Notes under the pieces: model-generated
What the model was told of the DNA's origin: nothing
Databases searched by the model: none
The model's input: the letters and a program-made list of their open reading frames with translations, nothing else
Program-made: the position numbers and the translations under genes
In this document: positions 25,383-33,525 of the stretch, one piece after another
Layout of the letters: each line of letters opens with the position of its first letter
Position numbering within the stretch: position 1 is the first letter of the stretch
Origin: JARRPM01 sp963792815
GTDB lineage: Bacteria > Pseudomonadota > Gammaproteobacteria > Pseudomonadales > Halieaceae
Assembly (NCBI GenBank): GCA_963792815.1
Contig: CAWBXR010000007.1
Coordinates: 355,202 to 419,201 of the forward strand
Direction of reading: 5' to 3'
DNA length: 64,000 bases

Positions 25383-26732
25383 CTAGCGGGTATCACCATC
25401 GGTTATCGGCCAGTCGGCCGCGTCAGTGACGTACTCGGGCTGGGGGGGGCGGTATCCGCCCCAGGTTTTCGTGAACTGACCAAACGGATCGTACAATTGC
25501 GCCTGCTTTTCGAGATTGAAGTGCCGTCCGCCGCGCGGATCACACCCCACCCCGGCGATGTACTGCCAGTTGCCATAATTGCTGGCCAGGTCAAAATCGA
25601 CCAGGTGCTTCTCGAAAAAAGCCGCCCCGTAGCGCCAGTCCATATTCAGCTCGTTGACCAGGCAACTCGCGGCAATCTGGCGCCCGCGGTTGCTCATATA
25701 CCCTGTGGCAGATAGCTGCCGCATCAGGGCATTCACCAGCGGAAAATCCGTGTCGCCCTGGCACCAGCGGGCGTAGGCGCGCGGCTCGAAAGTGCGCAAA
25801 TGCCGTTTCCCGGCTATTCCGGTCGCAGCGAACAGGCGATTGCGATCGATGCGCTCGCGCCAGAGGAAATACTCGCGCCACAGCAGCTCCTGAAAGAGCC
25901 AGCGGGTCGATTCATTGCCACAGATGGTCTGCTCGTAGTCCATCAATGTATGTGCAACCACACGCACCGACAGACTGCCGTTAGCCAGCCACGGCGACAG
26001 TCCGCTGCTTGTGTATTCGCCCTGCAGTGCGTTGCGCGTCTCTTTATAGGTGTCCACCGCTCGCCGACCATAGAGGAAGTTGTTCAGCCGCTGCTGCCCC
26101 TCCAGGCCGCCACCGCGCACCGGGAACGCTATTGCCGGGCGAACCTCGGCAACCGGCAGCGCGGATGCATGGACCCCCTCCGGAACAGGCGGCAGTGCCA
26201 GCGGTGCTGCTACCGGGGGGGCTATCGGCTGGTCCTCCAGCCTTCGTCGGAACTCTGCAAAGTGGCCGGGCAGCCTGGCCAGGCCACCCGGGAGCTGCCT
26301 TTCATCGAACAGGCTATTGCCCGGGTGGAGTAAAAATGGCACCTGCAGCTTACGCTGCAGGAACGAGCGCTGTTGCGCTTCGTAAAAACCCGCGGTGTAC
26401 GAGGTGCCCACCCCGGCGATACGATATTCGCGCACCAGCCGCGGAATAATGGACCGGGGGTCGCCGGATATAACCAGCAGCGTTTGCCCGAGGCTCTCGA
26501 GCTGCCGCTGCAGTGCCGCCAGGCTTTCCAGCAGAAAACGCCTGCGCTGATGGCCCATGCCGCTGTTGTTGCACCAGGCCGGGCTGTCCTGCAGGCAGTA
26601 CAGGCATACCAGGGCCGTGCCACCTGCATGACGCAGGAGCCCCGGGTTGTCCTCAAGGCGAAGGTCTGTTTGAAACCAGTACAGCTGTGTGCCCGGGGAT
26701 TCCGGGTCCTGCACCTGGCGGGTCGATGTCAT
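25383..26732 (-). CDS. DASH-family cryptochrome / single-strand photolyase
   Basis: The 449-residue protein has the photolyase N-terminal domain (LYWFQTDLRLEDNPGLLRH; GMGHQRRRFLLESLAALQRQ) and a C-terminal FAD-binding domain (WLFQELLWREYFLWR; ATGYMSNRGRQIAAS; LNMDWRYGAAFFEKHLVDFD; SNYGNWQYIAGVGCDPRGGR). The motifs GVGCDPRGGRHFNLEKQA are characteristic of CRY-DASH. These proteins repair cyclobutane dimers in single-stranded DNA or loops with blue light. The start codon overlaps the upstream flavin reductase by 4 nt. The length is close to the bacterial family size. Confidence 0.93.
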   Translation of the reverse strand: MTSTRQVQDPESPGTQLYWFQTDLRLEDNPGLLRHAGGTALVCLYCLQDSPAWCNNSGMGHQRRRFLLESLAALQRQLESLGQTLLVISGDPRSIIPRLVREYRIAGVGTSYTAGFYEAQQRSFLQRKLQVPFLLHPGNSLFDERQLPGGLARLPGHFAEFRRRLEDQPIAPPVAAPLALPPVPEGVHASALPVAEVRPAIAFPVRGGGLEGQQRLNNFLYGRRAVDTYKETRNALQGEYTSSGLSPWLANGSLSVRVVAHTLMDYEQTICGNESTRWLFQELLWREYFLWRERIDRNRLFAATGIAGKRHLRTFEPRAYARWCQGDTDFPLVNALMRQLSATGYMSNRGRQIAASCLVNELNMDWRYGAAFFEKHLVDFDLASNYGNWQYIAGVGCDPRGGRHFNLEKQAQLYDPFGQFTKTWGGYRPPQPEYVTDAADWPITDGDTR

Positions 26733-27349
26733 CCGTTTTCCCCAGGCTTCGCGTAGGGTTGCCGACCAAGGGCCTGTACCCGATGGTAGGCGTCCAGGCC
26801 GCTCACGGTAATGGTGCCCGCGGAAGCGATATCCACACTGCCGTCGGCATCGACACTCTCGCCCGGCAGGTCCACAAGGACGATCTCCCCAATCACCAGG
26901 TTAGTCCCGTTGATCGCAAGCTTCTGGTGCTCACGCAGTTCGAGCCCGATACGGATGGCGGATTCCGCCACAAATGGGGCAGCGAAGTCGCCTTCAAACA
27001 AGGGCGTCAGACCCACTTCGCTGAACTCGGATCGTCCCCTGGGATAACGGGCCGCGGTCTGGTGCGCCGCCTTGAAAAAGGCTTCGGATACATGGTTCAG
27101 GGAATACACGCCGCTGTCGAGGATATTCGCCAGGGTGTGCTGGCCCGCGTCATCCGGGCGCATCACCAGGGCCAGCAGCGGGGGGTGCGAGCCCAGGTGA
27201 ACCGCGGAACTCATGATCGCGAGATTGCAGTTACCGTCCGGATCTCGCGTACCCACCAGGTTGGCGGCCTTGAAACCGCTGAGTGAATTTACAAAAGCCG
27301 CCCGGTAGCGCCGCTCCATGCTGCCCAGGTCGTCGGAATTCAGGATCAT
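26729..27349 (-). CDS. Flavin reductase-like FMN-binding protein coupled to CRY-DASH
   Basis: From MILNSDDLGSMERRYRAAF the 206-residue protein belongs to the flavin reductase-like (DIM6/NTAB) family: a split-barrel with FVNSLSGFKAANLVGTRD and, further on, SLNHVSEAFFKAAHQTAARY. It would bind FMN and reduce it with NAD(P)H. It overlaps the cryptochrome gene by 4 nt, an arrangement that suggests it supplies reduced flavin to the photolyase or responds with it (inference). The frame opens at 27394; the later ATG was chosen for its AGAGGG site about 9 nt upstream. Confidence 0.88.
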   Translation of the reverse strand: MILNSDDLGSMERRYRAAFVNSLSGFKAANLVGTRDPDGNCNLAIMSSAVHLGSHPPLLALVMRPDDAGQHTLANILDSGVYSLNHVSEAFFKAAHQTAARYPRGRSEFSEVGLTPLFEGDFAAPFVAESAIRIGLELREHQKLAINGTNLVIGEIVLVDLPGESVDADGSVDIASAGTITVSGLDAYHRVQALGRQPYAKPGENG

Positions 27350-27516
27350 GGCTGCAAGGCCCTCTGTCGAATGGTTATCCCCTAGTATACGCACCAGTCA
27401 AAATCTGGATGACCGGCCGCCCCTGCGCGCAGGCGTCGGCTATCCCCTGGGCCGGCAGTGATCCTGCCATGGCCATCCGCCGTACCAACCTGTAGTTTCT
27501 GTTTCTGGTGAGTCCC

Positions 27517-28060
27517 ATGTCCCGCTTTACACTGCTGCTGACCCTGACAGTCACGTCTCGCCCTGACGGCCTGCGGCTCCGTGGCGGTGGATGACTACGC
27601 CGACAGGGCCCCGACGCTGGTCCCAGAGACCTTCTTTGACGGCGCATTAACCGCCCACGGCGTGATCAAGGACCGCGGCGGCAAGGTTATCCGCTACTTC
27701 AACGCCGACATCAAAGCCTACTGGCGCGATGGCGTGGGCACCCTGGAAGAAGATTTTGTGTTTGACGACGGCGAGCAGTCGCGCCGGGTATGGACTCTCC
27801 AACCCAGTGGCCCCGGTGCTTATGTGGGTACCGCCGGCGACGTTATCGGCGAGGGCCAGGTCCGGGTCGCGGGCAACAGTATGTTCCTGGATTACGTACT
27901 GCGCATTCCCTATGGGGACAGCACCCTCGATTTGCGTATCGACGACCGCATGTACCTCGTCACGCCCGACATACTCATCAACGAATCCCGCATGATCAAA
28001 TTCGGTTTTGAGGTCGGAGAAATCCTGCTGGTGATAGAACGCCGCTCCCCGGCTGGCTGA
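27517..28060 (+). CDS. DUF3833 lipoprotein, frameshifted in the signal peptide
   Basis: The main frame (from 27557) encodes LALTACGSVAVDDYADRAPTL and continues in the DUF3833 pattern (FFDGALTAHGVIKDRGGKV; GTLEEDFVFDDGEQSRRVW; MIKFGFEVGEILL). It contains a lipobox LTAC but no ATG. An ATG at 27517 starts MSRFTLLLTLTVT in another frame and stops after 25 codons. Removing one base at about 27556 joins them into a perfect 181-residue lipoprotein precursor. A GTG at 27581 could give a non-lipidated form. The function of DUF3833 is unknown. It is tightly followed by the DUF3429 gene. Confidence 0.8.
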
Positions 28061-28061
28061 C

Positions 28062-28502
28062 ATGCGGTCCCGCACCCTCATGCATGTGCTGGGATACGCC
28101 GGCCTGATCCCCTTTATTGCCGCCGTTTATGGCACCTTCTTTTTCGACGACTATCCCGGTGCGCTGGCGCGCCAGGCTTTCGTTATCTACTCGCTGGCTA
28201 TCCTGTGTTTCCTCGCGGGCACCCTGTGGGGCTCCGCGATGCACTACCCCGAAAGACCGAAAATCCTGCGCCTGGTGATCAGTAACGGTATCGTTATCTT
28301 CGCCGTGCTGGGTATACTCACAGCCCAGCCGGTGCTGGCAGCGTGTCTGCTGATGCTCGGTTACATGGCCATACTGTGGTACGAACGCAACAGCAGCGGA
28401 ACCCAGGGGTGGTACCCTGCCCTGCGCGCTCGCCTGACCTGGATCGCGGTGGGCTTGCACTTGCTGTACCTCTGTGGCCTGGTCATTCGCAACGGCGGCT
28501 GA
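28062..28502 (+). CDS. DUF3429 membrane protein
   Basis: The 146-residue protein has about five hydrophobic helices (GYAGLIPFIAAVYGTFFF; AFVIYSLAILCFLAGTLWG; LVISNGIVIFAVLGILTA; VLAACLLMLGYMAILWY; LTWIAVGLHLLYLCGLVI), consistent with DUF3429. The conserved SLAILCFLAGTLWG patch is present. It starts 2 nt after the DUF3833 stop, so the two are co-translated; I recall DUF3429 and DUF3833 as neighbours in marine gammaproteobacteria. Function unknown. Confidence 0.85.
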   Translation: MRSRTLMHVLGYAGLIPFIAAVYGTFFFDDYPGALARQAFVIYSLAILCFLAGTLWGSAMHYPERPKILRLVISNGIVIFAVLGILTAQPVLAACLLMLGYMAILWYERNSSGTQGWYPALRARLTWIAVGLHLLYLCGLVIRNGG

Positions 28503-28565
28503 CAGGACCGCAGCGGCGAGGCCTTCGAACCGACACTTATTTCTGAACAACACAGGGGAATCGAT

Positions 28566-29573
28566 ATGCAGGCAATGAAATTAAGCAATCCGGGCGGGCT
28601 GGACAAGCTCGCCCTGGCACCCCGCGAGCCCATCGCCCCGGGGCCCGGGCAAATCCAGGTGGCGGTGAAAGCCAGCTCCCTGAACTTTCACGACTATGCC
28701 GTGGTGGTTGGGCTCCTGCCCACGGCTGACGGCCGGATTCCCATGTCTGACGGCGCCGGCATTGTCACCGCCGTCGGCGAGGGTGTCACGGAATTCGCCG
28801 AGGGAGACCGAGTGCTCAGCTGTTTCTTTCCCAACTGGCAGGATGGGGCTCCCGCACTGGACAAACTGGTAGGCGTGCCGGGGGACCATGTCGATGGCTT
28901 TGCCGCCGGCAGCGTGACCATGGCCGCCCATGGCTTCACCAGGATGCCCGCGAATCTCGATTTTGAATCTGCAGCCACACTCACCTGCGCCGGCCTGACT
29001 GCCTGGCGGGCACTGATGGTCGAAACCCACCTTAAACCAGGTGACTGGATCCTGGTGCAGGGTAGTGGCGGCGTTTCTGTCTTCGCCCTGCAGTTCGCAC
29101 GAATGATGGGTTGCCAGGTGATTGCCACCTCGTCCTCAGACGAGAAGCTCGAGCGCCTGGGTGCCCTTGGCGCCCATCACCTCATCAACTACCGGAAAGA
29201 ACCGAAATGGGGCGACAAGGTGCTGGAAATCAGTAACGGACGCGGGGTAGACCTGGTGGTTGAGGTCGGCGGTCCGGGAACCGTGCCCCAGTCAGTCAGG
29301 GCCCTGGCTATCGGCGGGTGCATCAGCATGATCGGCGTGCTGACCGGCTATGCCGGTGAAGTGCCCACGACCGAGTTGTTCCAGAAAAACGCGGCCATCA
29401 AGGGAATCACTGTCGGCAGCAAACGCCACCAGCTCGACATGATCGCGGCTGTTGAAGCCGGCAACCTGGAACCCGTGATCGACAGCAGCTACCCGCTGGA
29501 GCAACTGGCCGATGCGTTTCGTCACCAGGAGTCACAGCGCCATTTCGGCAAGATATGCGTCACTATGGATTAG
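28566..29573 (+). CDS. Zinc-independent medium-chain alcohol dehydrogenase/quinone reductase-like protein
   Basis: The 335-residue protein is a medium-chain dehydrogenase: N-terminal GroES-like fold (VAVKASSLNFHDYAVVVG; GIVTAVGEGVTEFAEGDRV) and a Rossmann domain with the NAD(P) motif GSGGVSVFALQFARMMG near residue 158. The zinc ligands Cys-His-Glu/Cys of alcohol dehydrogenases are absent, so it is closer to quinone oxidoreductase/crotonyl reductase types, which use NADPH. The substrate cannot be read from context. A ribosome site AGGGGAATCGAT precedes the ATG. It stands alone between DUF3429 and the convergent HlyIII gene. Confidence 0.88.
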   Translation: MQAMKLSNPGGLDKLALAPREPIAPGPGQIQVAVKASSLNFHDYAVVVGLLPTADGRIPMSDGAGIVTAVGEGVTEFAEGDRVLSCFFPNWQDGAPALDKLVGVPGDHVDGFAAGSVTMAAHGFTRMPANLDFESAATLTCAGLTAWRALMVETHLKPGDWILVQGSGGVSVFALQFARMMGCQVIATSSSDEKLERLGALGAHHLINYRKEPKWGDKVLEISNGRGVDLVVEVGGPGTVPQSVRALAIGGCISMIGVLTGYAGEVPTTELFQKNAAIKGITVGSKRHQLDMIAAVEAGNLEPVIDSSYPLEQLADAFRHQESQRHFGKICVTMD

Positions 29574-29616
29574 GCCTGCACCAGCTGCGCAGGGGTGGTG
29601 CCCGCCAGTACGGGCG

Positions 29617-30246
29617 CTACCTTATGTAGCCGATGATGGAAACAAAATGGCAGATGCTCCCGGCCAGGACGAAGATATGCCAGATACCGTGTGAGTGCCT
29701 GAGCACACCCATCTTGTCCAGCACATAGAACACCACACCACCGGTGTAGGCCAGCCCCCCCGCAAGCAGCCAGTTAAAAGCCGTCTCGGAAATTGCCCCA
29801 CGCAACTGGGCCATGTCCAGGGAGCAGGCCCAACCCATGGCGAGATAGATAAGCATCTGCCCTACTTTTACCGCCCGCCCCGAGAGGAACACCTCACTCA
29901 GGATGCCCAGCAGGGCGAGCCCCCAGACCGCCACCATGATCGGTATCCCGTTGCCATGGCGCAGCGAAACCAGCATGTACGGCGTATACGTACCGGCGAT
30001 CAGCAGGTAGATCGCGATGTGGTCGAACAGCTGGAACAGGTTCTTGAGTTGCGGGGGGTGAAAGCTGTGGTAAAGCGTGGACATGGTGTACAGCAGTACC
30101 AGGGTGACGCCAAACACGGCGAAGCTGCCCAGGACCCAGGGATCCCCGGACTGCACCCCCACTGTCAGCAGGGCACCCATACCCATAAGCGCCAGCGTGG
30201 CGCCGACCAGATGGCTGATGCTGTTCAATCTTTCCCCGTAATACAC
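29617..30246 (-). CDS. Hemolysin III / PAQR family membrane protein
   Basis: From a GTG at 30246 the 209-residue protein has seven hydrophobic helices and the PAQR signatures: SISHLVGATLALMGM, STLYHSF, FDHIAIYLLIAGTYTPYML and HSHGIWHIFVLAGSICHF, supplying the Ser/His/Asp metal-site residues. The function in bacteria is unclear despite the historical name. The frame extends to 30351, but the first 35 residues are atypical and an AGGGG site 7 nt upstream favours GTG. It is convergent with the dehydrogenase gene. Confidence 0.88.
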   Translation of the reverse strand: MYYGERLNSISHLVGATLALMGMGALLTVGVQSGDPWVLGSFAVFGVTLVLLYTMSTLYHSFHPPQLKNLFQLFDHIAIYLLIAGTYTPYMLVSLRHGNGIPIMVAVWGLALLGILSEVFLSGRAVKVGQMLIYLAMGWACSLDMAQLRGAISETAFNWLLAGGLAYTGGVVFYVLDKMGVLRHSHGIWHIFVLAGSICHFVSIIGYIR

Positions 30247-30467
30247 CCTGTCGCCCCTGTTGCTCCCACGCCTGCGCAAGAGTTGCACCCCAGCCGGTAA
30301 AATGCAATCGCCCGGCTTGCCTGTGTCAGCCGGGACGCTACAGTCCGGCAAGACCTTGTAGAGCAGTCAAAACGAGGTGTTTTTCTGCCGGTGGCGGTGC
30401 GATAATCCCTGCCGCTCGGGGCAACCCGACAGCCCAAGCAAGCAACTCAACCCAGGGATTCGTGATC

Positions 30468-30980
30468 ATGTCAGTAAAGAAAATCTTCCTCGCTACACTC
30501 CTGCCCGCACTCGCCCTGGCGGGCGCGACCTCCACCCAGGCCGCAGGCCTTTATATAGGCGGCGGCGCATACCAGGCAGACTCGGATGTCGGGGACGACA
30601 CCGTACCCGGCGGCTTCCTGGGCTACACCTTCCTGGATACCAACTTCATCATGCTGTCTGCCGAAGTGGGTTACTACGACCTGGGCGACAGCAGCAACCG
30701 CAACGAAAAAGTGGAGGCCAGCGCCATCACCGCGGGCGGTGTAGTGTCTCTCCCGCTGGGCCCCTTCTTCGAGTTGTACGCCAAGGCCGGGGTGGCCTCT
30801 GCGGACGTGAAGCTGGAAACAGCTGAGAAAAAAAACGACAAGACCTCTGAGGAGGCCTACTACGGCGTGGGCGCATCACTGGATATCCTGGACACCATCG
30901 ATATCTACGTCGAGTACCTGGTGTTCGACACCAGCGTCAATTCCGAAGTGGCCGGGGTTGGCATCAAGCTGTCGTTCTAG
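30468..30980 (+). CDS. Small outer-membrane beta-barrel protein
   Basis: From MSVKKIFLATLLPALALAGATSTQA the 170-residue protein has a signal peptide and a mature part of alternating strands: GLYIGGGAYQAD, GGFLGYTFLD, IMLSAEVGYYDLG, FELYAKAGVASADVKL, YYGVGASLDIL and the terminal VGIKLSF ending with Phe. This is an OmpA/OmpW-like eight-strand barrel pattern. An upstream GTG at 30462 is in frame, but the AGGG site is spaced for the ATG at 30468. Function unknown; possibly a porin or surface adhesin. Confidence 0.82.
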   Translation: MSVKKIFLATLLPALALAGATSTQAAGLYIGGGAYQADSDVGDDTVPGGFLGYTFLDTNFIMLSAEVGYYDLGDSSNRNEKVEASAITAGGVVSLPLGPFFELYAKAGVASADVKLETAEKKNDKTSEEAYYGVGASLDILDTIDIYVEYLVFDTSVNSEVAGVGIKLSF

Positions 30981-31088
30981 GCAGTAACCGGCGCACCCCG
31001 CGCCCCCCGGGACAAGCACTCCCTACCCACGCAAGAGCCTCCTGAACGGAACACTGTCCTGGCGGCTAACCTCCGGCCTCAAATTAAT

Positions 31089-31119
31089 ATGTAATACAAT
31101 TGTTGACCTTGTATTACAT
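31089..31119. promoter_or_regulatory. Perfect 11-bp inverted repeat overlapping a promoter
   Basis: ATGTAATACAA, 9 nt, then TTGTATTACAT: a perfect 11-bp inverted repeat with centres 20 bp apart, that is, two helical turns. A -35-like TTGACC lies in the spacer (31103-31108), with TACATT at 31126-31131 after 17 nt as a possible -10. Binding would therefore block RNA polymerase. It is 66 bp before the RHH regulator gene, which is a candidate for the binding protein. Confidence 0.8.
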
Positions 31120-31153
31120 TTAACCTACATTCGCTGATATTGATTTCAAACAG

Positions 31154-31171
31154 CAATGCCCCGTGGCATTG
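31154..31171 (+). promoter_or_regulatory. Hairpin in the leader just before the RHH gene
   Basis: CAATGCC-CCGT-GGCATTG is a perfect 7-bp stem with 4-nt loop, ending about 4 nt before the GAGAGG ribosome site of the RHH gene. With a transcription start near 31138 it would be in the 5' leader and might affect translation. No other evidence exists. Confidence 0.4.
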
Positions 31172-31184
31172 AAGCGAGAGGCAG

Positions 31185-31655
31185 GTGCCGGATTCGACCC
31201 GAAAAAGACGCAGTAAACCGCGCCAGACCAAGGACCGCGTGCTGCAGGCCCGTATTCCCAGGCAGCTGGACGACGAATTACGGGATCACGCCGAACAGCT
31301 GGGAATATCCGTTTCCACCGTGGTTCGCAATGTGCTGCTCAACACCTTCCAACTGGTAGAGGGGGTCGTGGCCGACAGTACCAATGTGGCCCGGGCATTC
31401 CAGGGACGCAAACCCCGCCCCCAGTCCCATCAACTCCCTGCCCCCGCCGCGACCGATGCCGAGCACGATGCCGGGGTAATCGGCTGGCAGGAAGCGGTGC
31501 TCAACCTCAACTGCACCTGCGATCAGTGCAATACGATACTGCCCAAGGGGGTTCGCGCCGCCGTGGGTGTGCCGGCCCAGCCCAGGCCCGTTGTGCTGTG
31601 CCTTTCATGCCTGGGGTCGCTGGCGGCCGCCGATGCTCATGACCCAGCGGGCTAG
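31185..31655 (+). CDS. Ribbon-helix-helix protein with C-terminal zinc-ribbon-like cysteines
   Basis: The 156-residue protein from a GTG start has a basic N-terminus and an Arc/MetJ-type ribbon-helix-helix at about residues 17-57 (VLQARIPRQLDDELRDHAEQLGISV). The C-terminal half has Cys-x-Cys-x-x-Cys ... Cys-x-x-Cys (NCTCDQCNTIL, then LCLSCLG near residue 143), which could bind zinc. RHH proteins are DNA-binding repressors; the perfect inverted repeat upstream is a candidate operator, so autoregulation is likely (inference). It precedes the lipase gene by about 80 bp, probably in one operon. GAGAGG precedes the start by 3 nt. Confidence 0.75.
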   Translation: MPDSTRKRRSKPRQTKDRVLQARIPRQLDDELRDHAEQLGISVSTVVRNVLLNTFQLVEGVVADSTNVARAFQGRKPRPQSHQLPAPAATDAEHDAGVIGWQEAVLNLNCTCDQCNTILPKGVRAAVGVPAQPRPVVLCLSCLGSLAAADAHDPAG

Positions 31656-31736
31656 ACGAGATCTTCCAGGGGTGTGCCGACACTGGCAGCAACGCCTGCG
31701 CTACACCACAAACTCACAGTGCAAAGGAACAAGCCT

Positions 31737-32978
31737 ATGAAAACGTCAATCAATACGATACAGGGCAGTACCCGGTTGGTGTTCGATTCGGTGGAGGGCA
31801 TCACCAATACGGTAGAACGCATGCACGAGAGCATTGCGCAAACCCCGATGCTGCTGGCACCGATACAGCCCGGCCGGGCCCACGGCCTGATCGCCACAGG
31901 CGTATACAAAGTCATCCGCGGGATCAATGCCGGCCTGCGCGAGGGTGTCGACCGCTCATTCGGCCTGCTGCCGCGGGAACTGCGCCAGGCCGGCAATTCG
32001 AGTGCGGAAATCCGGCTAGTTGCCGCTCTCAATGGCGTGTTCGGTGACCACCTGGAAAACAGCGGCAACGCACTGGCAACCCCGATGACTCTCAGAACGC
32101 CGGAACACGCCCTGGACCCGGCAAATCCCCGGGCTGTGGCTGGCGCCCTACCCGCGGCCTCACCTCACCTCGTGGTGCTGGTACACGGGCTCAGCCTGTC
32201 TGAATTGGGCTGGTACCGCAACGGCCATCCCAGCATCGGTGACCGCCTGCGCGATGAGCTGGGCTGCACGCCCCTGTACTTGCGCTACAACACCGGCCGA
32301 CACATTTCGACCAACGGCCGGGAATTTGCGCAGCAGTTGCAGCTGCTGCGCGACAACTGGCCAGTGCCGGTTGAGTCGATTTCGCTTATTGGCCACAGCA
32401 TGGGTGGCCTGGTGATTCGCAGCGCCTGCAGCTATGCAGAGCGCCACCAGGCCCCATGGCTGCAAGACCTGCAACGTGTGGTCTGCCTGGGTACGCCCCA
32501 CCACGGTTCCCCCCTGGAGAAGGCAGGGCACGCGTTTGAAACCGCGATGAAAAAACTGCCCTACGCGGAGCCCATGTTGTTTGGCAAGTTGCGTAGTGCG
32601 GGCATCAAGGACCTGCGCCACGGGGCCCTGCTGGACGAGGACTGGCAGGGGCACGATCCCGACGAGAGGAGGCCTGAGCAACACCAGGTGGTTCCCCTGC
32701 TAGCCGGGGTTGACTACTACTTCGCAGCAGCAAGCCTCGGTCGCGATGAACGCGACCCGCTGGGCCACCTGCTGGGGGACTTGCTGGTGCGCCATGACAG
32801 CGCGGTGGGCATCCACAACAATGAGCTGAAGCACCTGAAGATACGGCCGGAAAACTGCCGGGTATTCCACGAGAAAAATCACTTCGACCTGCTCGACGAC
32901 CCGCTGGTACAGCAGCAGGTTGTTGACTGGTTCGGTTTTTCCCGCAAACCGGGCAGGAAAATGCTGGCACGGGCCTAG
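31737..32978 (+). CDS. Alpha/beta-hydrolase, esterase/lipase family
   Basis: The 413-residue protein has the alpha/beta-hydrolase oxyanion strand VVLVHGLSLSELGW, the nucleophile elbow GHSMGGLVIRSA (Ser of GHSMG near residue 223), and a C-terminal His in NHFDLLDDP. The N-terminal 100 residues (helical, HESIAQTPMLL; GLIATGVYKVIRG) resemble a cap found in one family of proteobacterial esterase/lipases. It lacks a signal peptide, so it acts inside the cell, perhaps on storage lipid or PHA-like polymer (inference). AAGGA precedes the ATG at 31737. It is likely co-regulated with the RHH gene. Confidence 0.85.
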   Translation: MKTSINTIQGSTRLVFDSVEGITNTVERMHESIAQTPMLLAPIQPGRAHGLIATGVYKVIRGINAGLREGVDRSFGLLPRELRQAGNSSAEIRLVAALNGVFGDHLENSGNALATPMTLRTPEHALDPANPRAVAGALPAASPHLVVLVHGLSLSELGWYRNGHPSIGDRLRDELGCTPLYLRYNTGRHISTNGREFAQQLQLLRDNWPVPVESISLIGHSMGGLVIRSACSYAERHQAPWLQDLQRVVCLGTPHHGSPLEKAGHAFETAMKKLPYAEPMLFGKLRSAGIKDLRHGALLDEDWQGHDPDERRPEQHQVVPLLAGVDYYFAAASLGRDERDPLGHLLGDLLVRHDSAVGIHNNELKHLKIRPENCRVFHEKNHFDLLDDPLVQQQVVDWFGFSRKPGRKMLARA

Positions 32979-32985
32979 CCGGGCA

Positions 32986-33525
32986 TCACTGCTCCAGCAG
33001 CAGAGCCTCCAGGGCCATGACATGCGGGTCGGGATCCCCCAGCTCGCGCAAGGCCTCAGCCAGGCGCAGCAGGTAGTCGCGATTGCTGCCACTGGGGCCC
33101 GAAGAGCGAGCGATGTGAGCTGCCAGTTCGGGCAGCGGGGCCGGCCCCAGGTATGCGTGGTTGTCAGAGCGCGCGACGTAGAGCAGGCCCCCGACACGGC
33201 GCGCCGACCGCGACAGGAAGATGCTCACCGCGTGGCGTTCGTAGCCATTTTTTTCCCGGTGGTCGAGGTGCTCGAACACCTCGTGTTCGACCCGGTAGGC
33301 AACCCCCTTGCACACTGCACCAGCCGCCGGAATCAGGGTTACCACCCGCCCCGGCGCATCCGGGGTACCCCGGTGATCGTGTGAACCCTGCCAGAACCTG
33401 CGCTGCCAACCCTCGACGACGGCTTCTTCCCGCTCCAGGTAGGGGAAATCAACCTTGTAAATCAGCGACCCGTAGCCAAACACCCAGGTCGAGTCCTGCC
33501 ATTTGTCAGTCACCGCGCTAGTCAA
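32986..33525 (-). CDS. chaC: Gamma-glutamylcyclotransferase, ChaC family
   Basis: The 179-residue protein shows the cyclotransferase nucleotide-like loop FGYGSLIYKVDFPY, then EGWQRRFWQGSHDHRGTP and the catalytic Glu region HLDHREKNGYERHAVSIFL. ChaC enzymes cut glutathione into 5-oxoproline and Cys-Gly. It overlaps the upstream dehydrogenase gene by 8 nt on the same strand, so both are probably one transcript. Symbol assigned by family; a broader GGCT function is possible. Confidence 0.88.
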   Translation of the reverse strand: MTSAVTDKWQDSTWVFGYGSLIYKVDFPYLEREEAVVEGWQRRFWQGSHDHRGTPDAPGRVVTLIPAAGAVCKGVAYRVEHEVFEHLDHREKNGYERHAVSIFLSRSARRVGGLLYVARSDNHAYLGPAPLPELAAHIARSSGPSGSNRDYLLRLAEALRELGDPDPHVMALEALLLEQ

